A stretch of 64,000 nt of DNA, from assembly GCA_030533405.1 (NCBI GenBank), contig JAUNJF010000001.1:62001-126000 (forward strand). Direction: 5' to 3'. Under the pieces are notes generated by a model that was not told where the DNA came from, made no database searches, and was given only the letters and a program-made list of their open reading frames with translations. Positions 1-6,929 of the stretch are shown piece by piece. Position numbers and translations under genes: made by a program. Source of the DNA: Eubacteriales bacterium (GTDB lineage: Bacteria; Bacillota; Clostridia; Lachnospirales; Lachnospiraceae). Every line of letters begins with the position of its first letter. Position 1 is the stretch's first letter.

Positions 1-478
1 AGTTTAAAAATATTTGATTATCGGAGCTTTTGTCAACTTCATCAATCATTAAAATGATTTCTTTATTTACCTGTTTGCATAAGGCAGTAATTTTATCGCT
101 CAGATATTCAAATGCATCATTGAATGAATCCATATCATAATCTGTCGTATCGCCCCATTTTGCTACGATATTGGAATCGATTTTAATAAAATCAAGTTCT
201 TTCTTAACTTTATAGATAAAATTCTTTACAAATGCAATTTCGTTTTGAAATGCGAGATCTCCCATTCCCTCAAAACTTAACCATATAACATGATATTGGT
301 CTTGTATTGTTTGATTCAATAGCGATAAGGTTGTAGTCTTACCATACTGTCTTGCCCGATTAATGGTGAAGTAGCTATCTTTTTCAATCAATGTAATAAT
401 GGCATTGATCTTATCTGTTGTATCAACCATATAATGTTTGTTTGGAATACAGGTTCCTGTTACATTAAATTCTTTCAT
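1..478 (-). CDS. AAA-ATPase-like domain protein (3' part cut off by window edge)
   Basis: Only the N-terminal ~159 residues are in the window. The reading frame starts at the ATG complementary to 476-478, with a good AAGGAG site at 487-493. The visible protein has the layout of the AAA-ATPase_like family common in Lachnospiraceae: an early Walker A in degenerate form (RARQYGKTTTL, around residue 41-51) and a Walker B-like ILMIDEVD near the edge. These proteins often carry a C-terminal nuclease-like domain, but that part is not visible. The physiological role of the family is poorly defined. It points away from the agr locus and shares no operon with it. The family call is fairly secure; no function is claimed. 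Confidence 0.75.
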   Translation of the reverse strand, partial: MKEFNVTGTCIPNKHYMVDTTDKINAIITLIEKDSYFTINRARQYGKTTTLSLLNQTIQDQYHVIWLSFEGMGDLAFQNEIAFVKNFIYKVKKELDFIKIDSNIVAKWGDTTDYDMDSFNDAFEYLSDKITALCKQVNKEIILMIDEVDKSSDNQIFLN

Positions 479-619
479 TGATATCAGCTCCTTCCCATGA
501 AATCATCTTATATAAAACTCATTTTATTATACAGGATTACGAATGTCGATTCAAGGAGAATACAGAAGTAAACAATGTTACTGCGTTAAGAAATATAATT
601 GGTATAAAAATCCCATCCA

Positions 620-635
620 TTGGAAATACTTCCAA
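620..635. promoter_or_regulatory. Perfect dyad upstream of the XRE gene
   Basis: TTGGAA-N4-TTCCAA lies about 125 bp before the XRE regulator at 762, in the 280-bp gap between divergent genes. It has the size of a dimeric helix-turn-helix operator and could serve autoregulation. No clear sigma-A promoter was placed next to it. Low confidence as a functional site. Confidence 0.25.
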
Positions 636-761
636 CTAAGATAAATTCAAATATGGTTAGCGAGTATTAAAAGTTGGATTATGGAATATTCATATATGAG
701 TAAGGTTGAGAATAATATCATATAAAATCATCCGTAAAATTTAGTGGGATGAGGTGATGAA

Positions 762-1094
762 GTGGAAACACGCATCAAACAGTTAAGAGAATCAAGAGGA
801 ATGAGTCAAACTGCTTTGGCGGAGCTGGTTGGAAGTACGCAACAGTCACTTTGTAGATATGAAAATGGTAAGACGGCGCCACCTGCAGATGTGATTGTGG
901 CTATCGCAAAATATTTTCAGGTGTCAACCGATTATGTGTTGTGCTGTTCTAATTCTATGATGAATATGGATATGCAGGAGCAGGCAAAGCATGATTATGA
1001 ATTAATGTATCGGGAAATATCCATGCTAAAACGACTAAGTGAGCAGAAGAGAAGGCTGGTTATGATGATGATGGAAGAGTTGGAAGGTGTCTGA
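762..1094 (+). CDS. XRE-family HTH transcriptional regulator
   Basis: 110 residues beginning at GTG 762, with AGGTGAT at the right distance; nearby ATGs are out of frame or run into stops at once. Residues 1-60 form a Cro/C1-type helix-turn-helix: LRESRGMSQTALAELVG, then a recognition helix STQQSLCRYENGKTAPP. The last ~45 residues are helical and charged. The gene is separated by 2 bp from the LytTR response regulator and is probably cotranscribed with it, so it is likely a regulator belonging to the agr-type locus. Such a three-gene layout (XRE, LytTR regulator, AgrC-like kinase) is not the classical agrBDCA order. The target is unknown. Confidence 0.85.
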   Translation: METRIKQLRESRGMSQTALAELVGSTQQSLCRYENGKTAPPADVIVAIAKYFQVSTDYVLCCSNSMMNMDMQEQAKHDYELMYREISMLKRLSEQKRRLVMMMMEELEGV

Positions 1095-1096
1095 AG

Positions 1097-1828
1097 ATGC
1101 AAAGAAATTTTTTGATTTTAGAGGATAATTCGCCACAGAGAGAAATGCTTAGCGCGTATGTGAAAAATATCAGTTCGGATATTCGTGTTTTTGCAACAGA
1201 TGATGTTTCGCAGGCGTATCGTTTTGCACAGGAACAGACGATGGACTGTTTTATGGTAGATATCATTTTAAATGTTGAGAAAAAAGGTGACACCTCTGGT
1301 GTTCGCTTTGTGCAATCGATTCGGCAAATGTCAAAATATTACAACACGCCTGTTTTGTTTATTACAAGTCTTGAAGATCCAAGTAGTTATGCGTACAGGG
1401 AGCTGCATTGTTTCGATTATATTGAAAAGCCATTTGATCAAAAACGGATTAAGGCAAATGTAGAAAAAATTTTGCAAATCCCAGTTGTTAGGGAGTCTGA
1501 AAAGACTCTTGTTTTTCGTAAGGACGGAATTCTCTATCCCATTCCATGTGAAGATATTCTGTATATACAATGTGTGCACCATGTTGTACAAATTCATTTA
1601 AAGAATCAGACTGTTTTTGAAGCACAATATCGTACCTGTCAGGAAATTTTAGATGAAGCAGATTCCAGAACCTTGTTTCAATGCAACAGAAATACTATTG
1701 TGAATCAACAATATGTATACAATGTAGATTTGGTAAATCGTTTCATCACATTGATGAACCAAAATGAGAAAATTTCAATTGGTGGAACATATAAGAAAAA
1801 GGTTGCGGAGTTGTTTGAAAATGATTGA
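1097..1828 (+). CDS. LytTR-type response regulator (AgrA-like)
   Basis: 243 residues. The N-terminal receiver domain has the acidic pair (LILEDN, residues 7-11), the phospho-acceptor Asp55 (CFMVDIIL) and the late Lys in DYIEKPF. The C-terminal LytTR DNA-binding domain (about 140-243) shows the family pattern EDILYIQ ... FQCNRNTIVN ... GTYKKKVAEL. LytTR regulators of the AgrA/VirR group activate promoters through direct repeats. It follows the XRE gene by 2 bp and its stop overlaps the start of the kinase gene, so the pair is translationally coupled. With agrB/agrD opposite, this is the expected output regulator of peptide sensing. The exact paralog name is not assigned. Confidence 0.9.
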   Translation: MQRNFLILEDNSPQREMLSAYVKNISSDIRVFATDDVSQAYRFAQEQTMDCFMVDIILNVEKKGDTSGVRFVQSIRQMSKYYNTPVLFITSLEDPSSYAYRELHCFDYIEKPFDQKRIKANVEKILQIPVVRESEKTLVFRKDGILYPIPCEDILYIQCVHHVVQIHLKNQTVFEAQYRTCQEILDEADSRTLFQCNRNTIVNQQYVYNVDLVNRFITLMNQNEKISIGGTYKKKVAELFEND

Positions 1829-3092
1829 ACGTCTTTATTGTGTCGTAGAGTTATTTGCTGTTTTGATTGGCCTGTTTTATTTTTACGATCAAAGCTTTCG
1901 TTTAAACATCAAAAATATTGTGTTGCTGTCGTTAGATGTGATTTTGATTAGTCTCATTAACACATTACACTTTCCTCAAACATATACATTTGTTCTTTAT
2001 ATTTTTTTGGCTGCTTATTGCGGGTTTGAGTTCGGATTTTCGTTGAAAAAAATTGTAATCAATGGGATGTTAACCGTTTTGTTAATTAATTTATTGCAAA
2101 CAAGCGGAGCCTTTCTGTATCTTTTGTTATCAAAAGGCGCATCCATAACGGCGGTTACTTATTTGGGGATTAATACATATACACTATGCATGGTAGTGTT
2201 GGTAGGGAGATATTTAAGATTACATAGAATTTCCAGATTTTTGCAGGAGAAAAATTGGGTAAATTATGGATTAATTCTGTTTGTTGGTTTGCTGTTGCTG
2301 GGGTATATGTTTCTTTATAAATATCAAAATCATTTGGATGTTTATGAATATTTGATTTTGATGGCGTGCGTGGCATACGGATGTGTTTTGACAGCGTTTT
2401 GGGTTAAGCATAAGAACGTTGCTTTAGAAAAGTCTGTTGAACTTGAGACGCAACGCCTCTATTCTAAGGCGTATGAAAATATGATTGACGATATTCGTTC
2501 GAGACAGCATGATTTTGACAATCATTTAAATACCATTTTAAGCCAGCATTACTTGTATCATGATTACGAAATGTTAGTCAAACAACAAAGTGCTTATATC
2601 GAGGATCTTCGTGTGGATAACCGATATAACAAGGTTTTAATTGCAGGTAATTCTGTAATCGTGGGTTTTTTGTATGGAAAATTTATTGAGATTGAGAAAT
2701 ATGGAATAGAAGTGATTTATCGATTATCTTTTCGGGAGCTGTGTAGCAGTGTTCCAGATTACAGATTGATTTCTGTGCTTGGTAATTTATTGGATAATGC
2801 GATGGATGCGGTGGCTGGAAGAAGTGATGACAAGCAAATTAGGGTAACAATTATTGAGCAGGATGACAGCATTACGATGGAAGTAGGAAATGTTAGCGAG
2901 GAAATCGACCGAAATGAGATTGCAGCATTTTTTAAGAAGAAGTATTCCAAGAAAGGTGAAAATCGAGGCTATGGACTTTACAATGTCAAAAAAATCTGTG
3001 ATGAATATGACATGCAGCTAATTTGTGAAAATGTGCAGGAAGACAATCAAAACTGGTTAATCTTTCGAATTACAATTCCTAAAAATAAATGA
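1821..3092 (+). CDS. AgrC-like membrane sensor histidine kinase
   Basis: 423 residues from ATG 1821, which overlaps the response-regulator stop; an upstream in-frame ATG at 1764 would add 19 non-membrane residues inside the previous gene and is less likely. Residues 1-200 contain about six hydrophobic segments, the typical AgrC polytopic sensor. A DHp-like helix follows with the HPK10-type motif RQHDFDNH (His230). The GHKL ATPase domain has NLLDNAMDAV (N box) and GYGLYNVKKIC (late G box). HPK10 kinases of this form detect cyclic autoinducer peptides. The adjacent AgrB/AgrD genes give a ligand source, so this is the probable receptor of the locus. Confidence 0.9.
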   Translation: MIERLYCVVELFAVLIGLFYFYDQSFRLNIKNIVLLSLDVILISLINTLHFPQTYTFVLYIFLAAYCGFEFGFSLKKIVINGMLTVLLINLLQTSGAFLYLLLSKGASITAVTYLGINTYTLCMVVLVGRYLRLHRISRFLQEKNWVNYGLILFVGLLLLGYMFLYKYQNHLDVYEYLILMACVAYGCVLTAFWVKHKNVALEKSVELETQRLYSKAYENMIDDIRSRQHDFDNHLNTILSQHYLYHDYEMLVKQQSAYIEDLRVDNRYNKVLIAGNSVIVGFLYGKFIEIEKYGIEVIYRLSFRELCSSVPDYRLISVLGNLLDNAMDAVAGRSDDKQIRVTIIEQDDSITMEVGNVSEEIDRNEIAAFFKKKYSKKGENRGYGLYNVKKICDEYDMQLICENVQEDNQNWLIFRITIPKNK

Positions 3093-3115
3093 GGGTCTAG
3101 ACCTATAAAGCAAGT

Positions 3116-3147
3116 AAAGGTTGCCGCATGAAAGTGCGACAACCTTT
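3116..3147. terminator. Bidirectional terminator between kinase and agrD
   Basis: A 13-bp stem (arms 3116-3128 and 3135-3147, one mismatch) with loop TGAAAG. It is bordered by an A run on the left and a T run on the right, so it can stop transcription of the + strand kinase operon and the - strand agrBD operon, which converge here. Confidence 0.85.
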
Positions 3148-3172
3148 TGTGATTGTTTGGACTGGGAATTTC

Positions 3173-3307
3173 CTATTCCTCCTCTTTTTTAGGGTAAGGG
3201 TATTCACCAAACAAACATAGACTTGCTAAATCAGATGAGAAAATCCATGAAAATGCCATAGCAAGACAAAGAAGATTTTTTGTGTGCTTAAGAAGTTTGT
3301 TTTTCAT
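3173..3307 (-). CDS. agrD: AgrD-like autoinducing peptide precursor
   Basis: 44 residues; the start ATG (complement of 3305-3307) lies inside the end of agrB, overlapping by 20 bp. An amphipathic, basic N-terminal helix with a hydrophobic stretch is followed by a single Cys (Cys31), then the segment CLFGEYPYP and an acidic tail KKEEE. This matches AgrD precursors: leader, thiolactone-forming Cys, and a negatively charged C-terminal recognition region rich in Pro and Glu. The GE-x-P-x-P tail resembles clostridial cyclic-lactone autoinducer precursors. The distance from Cys31 to the usual GE motif is only three residues, so the mature ring is hard to predict. Too short for ordinary gene calling, but the position, overlap and composition are convincing. 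Confidence 0.88.
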   Translation of the reverse strand: MKNKLLKHTKNLLCLAMAFSWIFSSDLASLCLFGEYPYPKKEEE

Positions 3308-3848
3308 TTGTATGTACTCCTTTCTGAATGATTTTTGCAACAAGAAGTTGCAAAGATTGTAATATAATGACCCAAAATCCAGTTTGAAGATATAGATTGG
3401 ATGGGATTATATATATTGTCAGCAAATACACAAATAAAATGGTTATGTAGATGTTACGACAGCGGGAAATGACAGATGGCTGTAGCTGTACATGACATTT
3501 TGCAGGAAGCGGCGCAACCAGATAACCGGCTATGATACAAAGGAGTACACATAGTAATTGGACAGTATTGGGTATTGAAATAGGAGAAAGAACGTGTAGT
3601 GTAATAACGAAAAAGAGCAGAGAAGTTAAAAAACATCCTATATATGTTTTACAATGAAGCCCTCCGGAAAAAATACGAAGAATGCACAAAAGCGCGATGG
3701 AAAATAAAAACACACGTATTTTACTATGAAATAAAATGGAAAAAATGATAAATTTGCTTCCTTCCGATGCTAAACTTTTGAACAAATATTTTAACTGAGC
3801 AATCTGGTAATCTGAAAAATCAAATTGTGATTGAATATAGGAAAACAT
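3288..3848 (-). CDS. agrB: AgrB-like accessory gene regulator protease
   Basis: 186 residues with five or six hydrophobic segments. The family signature RIFSGGLHCKTYIGC at 58-72 carries the catalytic His65 and Cys72, seven residues apart as in Staphylococcus aureus AgrB (His77/Cys84). AgrB is a membrane cysteine endopeptidase that removes the C-terminal tail of AgrD and closes the thiolactone ring. A GGAGGGAATGAG ribosome site precedes the ATG. A -10-like TATACT lies on the - strand at 3888-3893 but its -35 is poor, which would fit a promoter needing the LytTR activator. It forms an operon with agrD. Confidence 0.92.
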   Translation of the reverse strand: MFSYIQSQFDFSDYQIAQLKYLFKSLASEGSKFIIFSILFHSKIRVFLFSIALLCILRIFSGGLHCKTYIGCFLTSLLFFVITLHVLSPISIPNTVQLLCVLLCIIAGYLVAPLPAKCHVQLQPSVISRCRNIYITILFVYLLTIYIIPSNLYLQTGFWVIILQSLQLLVAKIIQKGVHTNEKQTS

Positions 3849-3882
3849 AGGCTCATTCCCTCCGCAATAACTGTAGAATTTT

Positions 3883-3997
3883 GTTTAGTATAGAAGGCGG
3901 GGAGTTTTTTTTTGGAAAAGAAACTTGAATGTGGAGAAATGAGTACCGAAGTGAAAAAAATTATGAAAATAGAGAAAATCGAAAAGTTTAGTATGGA
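3883..3997 (+). repeat. Spaced direct repeat GTTTAGTATrGA
   Basis: GTTTAGTATAGA at 3883-3894 and GTTTAGTATGGA at 3986-3997 match in 11 of 12 bases, in the 267-bp gap between agrB and the next regulator. The first copy overlaps the putative -10 of the agrB promoter on the other strand. LytTR regulators bind direct repeats, but the ~100-bp spacing is far larger than the usual ~21 bp. Possible operator pair; function unproven. Confidence 0.3.
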
Positions 3998-4115
3998 AAT
4001 TGTGTAATTCAGTTATCAAATAAGTTGTGCAGTGTCAAATACCGTATAATAGTGGGAGGGGTGCGGCATTCGTCAGAATCAACAGGGGAGAGAATGACAT
4101 GTGGAGGATTGAAAA

Positions 4116-4334
4116 ATGAAGCACGAAATCGGTATTCGTATACGAGAACTAAGAGAAAAAAATGGGTATACGAGGGAAGAACTGGCGGAGTATATGGAGA
4201 TGTCAGATAAGTTTATCTATGATATTGAGAGTGGGAAAAAGGGATTTTCAGCAACGACGTTGCTGCGCTTTCGAAAGGCATTTCAGGTGAGCTGCGATTA
4301 TATTTTACTGGGATATGGTGAGGAAGTATTTTAA
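4116..4334 (+). CDS. Small XRE-family HTH regulator
   Basis: 72 residues; ATG 4116 preceded by GTGGAGG. The whole protein is one Cro/C1-type helix-turn-helix domain (IRELREKNGYTREELAEYM, then MSDKFIYDIESGKKG). A TATAAT at 4045-4050 could be its -10 box, though the -35 is weak. It is separate from the agr operons and from metY by an inverted repeat at 4350-4407. The fold call is secure; the target is unknown. It may regulate the neighbouring agr genes or itself. Confidence 0.85.
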   Translation: MKHEIGIRIRELREKNGYTREELAEYMEMSDKFIYDIESGKKGFSATTLLRFRKAFQVSCDYILLGYGEEVF

Positions 4335-4349
4335 AAATAAAAGTAAATT

Positions 4350-4407
4350 GGGTAGTGTGTTAATTTTTATTCTGTGCTAGAATATACTAAGAATTGATGC
4401 ACTACCC
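4350..4407 (+). promoter_or_regulatory. Inverted repeat flanking the likely metY promoter
   Basis: GGGTAGTG at 4350-4357 and its exact complement CACTACCC at 4400-4407 are 42 bp apart and followed by TTTTTAT. Between them lie overlapping -10-like boxes TAGAAT (4378-4383) and TATACT (4383-4388). It could be a long-loop terminator for the XRE gene, or a pair of operator half-sites straddling the metY promoter. The two cannot be separated by sequence alone. Confidence 0.45.
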
Positions 4408-4446
4408 TTTTTATGTGGTGTGTAAAGATGTAGGAGGATAGATAGA

Positions 4447-5721
4447 ATGAACGTAAATAGTATTTGTGTACAGGGTGGATATACACCTGGAAATGGAGAA
4501 CCACGTCAGATTCCAATCGTACAGAGTACAACATTCAAGTACAATACGAGCGAAGATATGGGTAAACTTTTTGATTTGGAGGCAAGTGGATATTTTTACA
4601 CAAGACTTCAGAATCCAACCAATGATTATGTAGCAGCAAAGATTGCACAGCTTGAGGGTGGTACAGCAGCAATGCTTACAAGTAGTGGACAGGCAGCAAA
4701 TTTCTTTGCAATGTTTAATATATGTGAAAGTGGCGACCACATTGTTGCATCAAGCAGCATTTATGGTGGAACATTTAATTTGATTGCAGTGACCATGAAA
4801 CGTATGGGTATTGATGTTACATTTGTGAATCCAGATGCAACAGAGGAAGAATTAAATGCAGCATTTCAGGAGAATACAAAGCTTATGTTTGGTGAGACAA
4901 TTGCTAACCCGGCGCTTACAGTATTGGATATTGAGAAGTATGCGCGTGTTGCGCATGCACATGGTGTACCTTTGATTGTGGATAATACATTTGCAACTCC
5001 GGTAAATTGTCGTCCGATTGAATGGGGTGCAGATATTGTAACACATTCTACAACAAAGTATATGGATGGACATGGTGCTGCAGTTGGTGGTGCGATTGTG
5101 GATGGCGGTAAGTTTGACTGGATGGCACATAAGGATAAATATCCTGGACTTACAACACCTGATGATAGTTATCATGGTGTGACTTATGTAGAACGCTTTG
5201 GAAACGAAGGTGCGTTCATCACAAAATGTACAGTACAGCTTATGCGTGATTTGGGTTCTATTCAGAGTCCTCAAAATGCATTTATTACAAATCTCGGATT
5301 AGAGAGTTTGCATGTTCGTATGAAACGCCATTGTGAAAACGGATTGGCGATTGCTGAATATCTTTCAAAGCATGAGAAGGTAGCTTATGTAAATTATTGT
5401 AGTCTTCCAGGTGATAAGTATCATGAGCTTGCAAAGAAATATCTTCCAAATGGAAGCTGTGGTGTTGTCTCATTCGGCTTAAAGGGTGGAAGAGAAGCAG
5501 CAAGCACATTTATGAAGAATTTGAAAATGGGAGCAATCGAAACACATGTAGCAGACGCAAGAACATGTTGCTTGAATCCAGCATCATCTACACATCGTCA
5601 GTTGACAGATGAGCAGTTGATTGAGGCAGGTGTACCAGCAGAATTGATTCGTATTAGTATCGGATTAGAGGACAAAGAGGATTTGATTGCTGATATCGAG
5701 CAGGCATTGGCAAGTTGTTAA
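4447..5721 (+). CDS. metY: O-acetylhomoserine sulfhydrylase (homocysteine synthase)
   Basis: 424 residues, the normal length for MetY/MET17 enzymes of the Cys/Met-metabolism PLP family. It makes homocysteine from O-acetylhomoserine and sulfide in the cytoplasm. The PLP-binding Lys204 sits in HSTTKYMDGHG; the substrate/PLP region SSGQAANFFA and the C-terminal RISIGLED are typical. MetY is told from cystathionine gamma-synthase by its larger size and the DSYHGVTYVERFG-type insert. ATG 4447 has TAGGAGGATAG upstream. No SAM riboswitch or T-box is recognisable in the short leader; control could act through the inverted repeat at 4350-4407. The hydrolase gene follows after 34 bp without a terminator. 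Confidence 0.92.
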   Translation: MNVNSICVQGGYTPGNGEPRQIPIVQSTTFKYNTSEDMGKLFDLEASGYFYTRLQNPTNDYVAAKIAQLEGGTAAMLTSSGQAANFFAMFNICESGDHIVASSSIYGGTFNLIAVTMKRMGIDVTFVNPDATEEELNAAFQENTKLMFGETIANPALTVLDIEKYARVAHAHGVPLIVDNTFATPVNCRPIEWGADIVTHSTTKYMDGHGAAVGGAIVDGGKFDWMAHKDKYPGLTTPDDSYHGVTYVERFGNEGAFITKCTVQLMRDLGSIQSPQNAFITNLGLESLHVRMKRHCENGLAIAEYLSKHEKVAYVNYCSLPGDKYHELAKKYLPNGSCGVVSFGLKGGREAASTFMKNLKMGAIETHVADARTCCLNPASSTHRQLTDEQLIEAGVPAELIRISIGLEDKEDLIADIEQALASC

Positions 5722-5755
5722 TGGAACCTAATATAGCAAAAATGGGGTTTTTAAA

Positions 5756-6763
5756 ATGAATACATTTCGAAAAAATATATGGAAGCAAGAAGAATATCAT
5801 TACAAAGCTGCATATGGATTTATGCCTAATATTCATGCCTATCTACATGATGACGAGGAAATACGACCATGTATGTTAGTTGTTCCAGGTGGTGGATATT
5901 GCATGGTTGTTCCACCAGAGGCTGAGATTGTTGCAATGGAATTTTATAATAGAGGTATGAATGCATTTGTTCTTACTTATACTACAGATATTACGATGTC
6001 AGTTCCATTGAAAAAACAGCCTTTGAACGATGTATCAAGAGCGATTCGCGTTATCCGAAAGCATTGCGAGGAGTACAAAATTGATCCAAACAGAATTACA
6101 ATCTATGGTGGTTCTGCAGGTGGTCATGTATCGGCAAGTTTGTGTACACATTTTGAGGACGTGGTAGATCCTGATGAGGCATTACAGAAAATTTCCAATC
6201 GACCAGATGCAGCTATTTTGTCATATCCAGTTATCACAACTGGAGAGTACACACACATTTATTCCGTTCAGGCGTTATTAGGTAAAGAGCCAACAGAGGA
6301 AGAACTGGAGTATTTTTCATTGGAAAAGCAGGTAACAGAGAATACACCACCATGTTTTGTATGGCAGACGGTGGAAGATGATTTGGTTCCTGTGGAAAAT
6401 AGTTATTTGTTTGCAGCGAGTTTGAGAAAGAAAGGTGTTCCTTATGCTCATATGGTATTTCCAAATGGTAACCACGGATTGTCGGTTGCTAGTGATGCTT
6501 TCTTTAAGGGCGAGTTTGGAGAGCCATATACCTTTGAACAGTTAGACCGGACACTGGAGCATATCAAAAATCATACTGCTATTGATGTATCTGAGGAGAG
6601 ATATGCGGAGCTGATGGAACAGTTCTTTGGGGAGAATACAAACCAGGAAAATGGGTCACAGGATGATGCCAAAACGCAGCAGGAGTTTGAGAATCCATAT
6701 CCAGATGTGAATATGTGGATGGATATGGCAGACATTTGGTTGAAAAGACTTTGGAAAAATTAG
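5756..6763 (+). CDS. Alpha/beta-hydrolase, acetyl-esterase/lipase-like
   Basis: 335 residues, no signal peptide. The fold markers are the oxyanion-hole loop VPGGGYCMVVPP (about 42-53), the nucleophile elbow GGSAGG (Ser120) and the late His in GNHGLS. An acidic partner is expected around EDDLVPVENS. It resembles the Aes/BD-FAE esterases of gut Firmicutes that deacetylate carbohydrates, but the substrate cannot be read from sequence. About 50 residues at the C-terminus extend beyond the core and are acidic. It follows metY with only 34 bp and a poor ribosome site, so it may be cotranscribed with metY; no functional link is obvious. Confidence 0.85.
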   Translation: MNTFRKNIWKQEEYHYKAAYGFMPNIHAYLHDDEEIRPCMLVVPGGGYCMVVPPEAEIVAMEFYNRGMNAFVLTYTTDITMSVPLKKQPLNDVSRAIRVIRKHCEEYKIDPNRITIYGGSAGGHVSASLCTHFEDVVDPDEALQKISNRPDAAILSYPVITTGEYTHIYSVQALLGKEPTEEELEYFSLEKQVTENTPPCFVWQTVEDDLVPVENSYLFAASLRKKGVPYAHMVFPNGNHGLSVASDAFFKGEFGEPYTFEQLDRTLEHIKNHTAIDVSEERYAELMEQFFGENTNQENGSQDDAKTQQEFENPYPDVNMWMDMADIWLKRLWKN

Positions 6764-6804
6764 CAAAAATGCAAGAAAAAGGAATTTATTTAATATTTCT
6801 AGTA

Positions 6805-6833
6805 TTGACATAAAAACCGCATAATTATATACT
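6805..6833 (+). promoter_or_regulatory. Sigma-A promoter of pckA
   Basis: TTGACA (6805-6810), 17-bp spacer, TATACT (6828-6833): near-consensus. It gives a transcribed leader of about 90 nt before the pckA start. Confidence 0.85.
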
Positions 6834-6881
6834 AATCGTGGTTGGTTTTTTTTGGAAAGTCAGTAGAATTAAAGCATTTTA

Positions 6882-6900
6882 ACATTATCAATTATAATGT
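6882..6900 (+). promoter_or_regulatory. Inverted repeat in pckA leader
   Basis: ACATTAT (6882-6888), 5-nt loop, ATAATGT (6894-6900), a perfect 7-bp dyad about 17 bp before the ribosome site. It could be an operator or an RNA hairpin; no regulator is identified. Confidence 0.35.
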
Positions 6901-6929
6901 AAAAAATAAAATTATAGGAGGACTATTTC

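Noticed and set aside
3900-3970. LytTR-type direct repeat upstream of the agrB promoter
   Set aside because: Segments like ACTTCGGTA and ACATTCAAG on the - strand are only loosely similar and ~20 bp apart; the match is too weak to report as an operator.
4025-4210. 61-codon frame overlapping the small XRE gene
   Set aside because: It is a shadow of the XRE gene in another frame, with Arg/Gly-rich low-quality translation.
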